Positions 62,011 through 64,000 of a stretch of DNA of 64,000 nt are shown one piece after another. Each line of letters opens with the position of its first letter. Position 1 is the stretch's first letter. Source of the stretch: Carnegiea gigantea (Eukaryota; Streptophyta; Magnoliopsida; Caryophyllales; Cactaceae); the NCBI GenBank assembly GCA_029747015.1, contig JAKOGI010000574.1, forward strand, positions 35,001 through 99,000. Direction: 5' to 3'. A program made the translations under genes and the position numbers. The notes beneath the pieces were generated by a model that was not told the origin of the DNA, did no database searches, and worked only from the letters and a program-made list of their open reading frames with translations.

Positions 62011-64000
62011 TGCCCCCATGCTTATCTCTTGCTTGTCCCCAAGCAAGACTATGCTATGAACAATCAGGGAGGATGGTGGACCTCTAAACACACCCTCTTC
62101 ACGGAAAAGGATGGAGTATCAACGAATCACACTAATCATGCAGTGAAGGTATTCAAGTCAAGGTGTGCAAGAAAATTTCAATAAAAATGTATGCAATGTC
62201 ATCCATGAATCGCTTTGCCTAAATGAAACACACCACACACCCCAATATTGAAAAACAAAGTAGGACATAACCTTCCTCAACAAATGGTGAGTAAGCAAGA
62301 CTAGTAGGACCTTACTTTAAGGTAAAGTGGAACACTCCTCTCAATGTGTTTGAAATATGCAATAAGGGTACGCTCGATACTCCAACCAATCAGGCAACTA
62401 CCATACGCTTGGTAAAGTTCTCTACTCTCCACCGCGAGAATGCAATATGCAATGTGTCAATCATGAGGGCTTGCAATAGGGATGTAATGGGGCTAAGGTC
62501 AAAGGTGAGAAGTGGAATAATTTGGGGAAATGGAGCTATTAGTCAAAGACTAGGGAGTAAGAACACTTCCACAATTCAGCATTATAGATACAACTTCACA
62601 CCAACTTGCGAATCGAGTTGCAAAGCTCGCAAAAACCTCTAAGGAGAAACCAACAAGCTTATTGCAAAAAGCTTCCATGCTACCATTTTATTTGCAACTT
62701 CTCATTTCATTTTCCTTTCATTTTTTTTTGTTTTTTTTTTTGAGAAGCAAAAAGGATGCACATTGGATAGCGTTGGAAGTACAAAAATTAATTCGCAATT
62801 TTCCCCAAAACGAGCCACTAGTATTATGCTCGCAGTGAACAATGAAATGCCCCAAATGGCCCAACTACATTGTGGAAGTGTCGCCCCACTAGACCTTGAC
62901 AAGGGTGAAAGAAATATGCACAGGTCAAGTGTATATTTGATATGGGGCAACAACAACAACAGGGGGAAAGGCACAAAGGGCTGCCAAAGGGGTAACATGT
63001 AACAACGGGTGGCTTTCTGGCTAATGTGGCTACGTGAACGAAAATTGCCTCAATCATGTCAACACATGCAATTGCTAAGTGCAGTTTCAAGGAGAACAAG
63101 ACCAAGTTCTAGAGATGCATCATGGAGGAGTCACACATGAAAGGAAGTAGAGACTATATGTAGTGAATAGTCATTAGGCTCAAGAATCTCACAGGTAAAC
63201 ATACCACAGTCAAGTGACTTACTCCAAGGTATGTCCCATTCATCAAGGTCAATCAAGTCAAACCACATGAATCTCAGGGGTAGTTAGCATGCAACACAGG
63301 GCAAAGAACCATAGATGACAAAACAAACACAATTTGCACAAAGACTCACACCAAGACAAATCACGCCTCAACACACAACTCAACATGATCAATTAATCAT
63401 CACCCCTTTCAATCACATCACAAGAGGGGTTTTCACAATATTTTTTTTTTCAAAGTAATAAAGCTAACTAAGAAAGCAATAAAGATATAAAGGATAATGG
63501 AGAGAAGGGTGAGAGACAGTACCTGAGGAGCTTACGAATGCCCGACTCGATCATTTCTCCTTTTGCGATGCAAAATCTAGCCCTATAAGTGCTAAACTAC
63601 ATGCTCTAATGATCAAAAGGTAAAAACATCCTAGTGCAACTATATGCGGTCCTATCTATATGATGTGAATGCAGTGATGTCAATCGCCCTAACCTCGCAA
63701 TTCTGCCCGAAGAGCGACAAGCTCACCCCCCCATGCTGGAGATTTTCATTGTCCTTAAGGAAAAGGACGCAGAAAAAGGAGAAGGGAAGGGGGCGGAGGG
63801 AAGAGGGGGGAGAAACACACTTTTTTTTTTTTTGGGAAAAACAAAAAGGGCCTTGGGTTGCCTCCCAAGAAGCGCTTGTTTTAGGTCTCAAGCTTGACCC
63901 TTACCTCAGGAGGACGATGCTCGTATGTTGGAGGGAGGTGTGGGGGTGGAAGAAGTGGACGGTGAGGTAGCTAGCACCTCCCCAGGGGTGAAATCAGGCA
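62011..64000 (-). repeat. 3' non-coding region of gypsy element C, copy 3
   Basis: On the minus strand this lies between pol (outside the window) and the LTR at 62010. It shares word strings with the copies at 21481-23389 and 27210-28538. Near 63848-63876 it has the complement of AAGCGCTTCTTGGGAGGCAA, a string often seen just after pol in Athila-like elements. Poly-T runs lie near 62720-62742 and 63821-63833. No coding sequence was recognised. Confidence 0.65.

Overview
This 64 kb window is plant nuclear DNA made almost entirely of transposable-element remains. The evidence is the set of element families present: a plant Helitron with a Rep-helicase gene and an RPA-like gene, Ty1/copia and Ty3/gypsy LTR retrotransposons with plant tRNA-type primer sites, L1-type LINEs with an RRM-bearing ORF1, and CACTA transposase genes. 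The base composition is AT-rich. I see no intact host gene, tRNA, rRNA or CRISPR array. Nearly every coding stretch is broken by stops and frameshifts, which fits old, nested heterochromatin. The species cannot be fixed from the sequence; an angiosperm is likely.

Layout. 1-6105 is the right part of an autonomous-type Helitron on the + strand: Rep domain, Pif1-type helicase, then an intron-containing RPA-like gene, ending in a hairpin plus CTAG|T. 6.1-9.9 kb holds non-coding DNA with two weak foldback candidates. 9.9-11.1 kb is a LINE reverse-transcriptase relic. 13.8-20.0 kb is a decayed copia element (LTR end, iMet-type primer site, gag, protease region, integrase). A LINE derivative carrying only ORF1 (14829-17333, minus strand) split its gag and left a visible target-site duplication.

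21.5-30.3 kb is a knot of Athila-like Ty3/gypsy pieces. On the minus strand are a 3' non-coding region, a pol fragment fused directly to an LTR, and another 3' non-coding region. Head to head with these is a + strand LTR, primer site and gag, which breaks off inside a minus-strand CACTA transposase (30.26-32.27 kb). A second, related CACTA transposase lies in opposite orientation at 47.4-50.2 kb. Between the two CACTA copies sits a complete large retrotransposon derivative (34365-45531) with roughly 4 kb LTRs, an iMet primer site, a polypurine tract and a 3 kb internal region without recognisable pol.

50334-54447 is a minus-strand gypsy derivative reduced to gag and protease. It is cut by the LTR of a + strand Athila-like element (54447-60725) that preserves, in broken form, gag, protease, RT, RNase H and integrase in order. 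That integrase is in turn interrupted by the LTR and 3' non-coding region of a further minus-strand gypsy element (60726 to the window end).

How the parts relate: three elements here are derivatives that would depend on partners for mobility (the ORF1-only LINE, the LARD-like element, the gag-protease gypsy element). The nesting gives a relative order of events. I find no clear new biological system; the strongest candidates for a second look are the LARD-like element with splice-like signals conserved in both LTRs, the ORF1-only LINE, and the non-terminal chimeric junctions.
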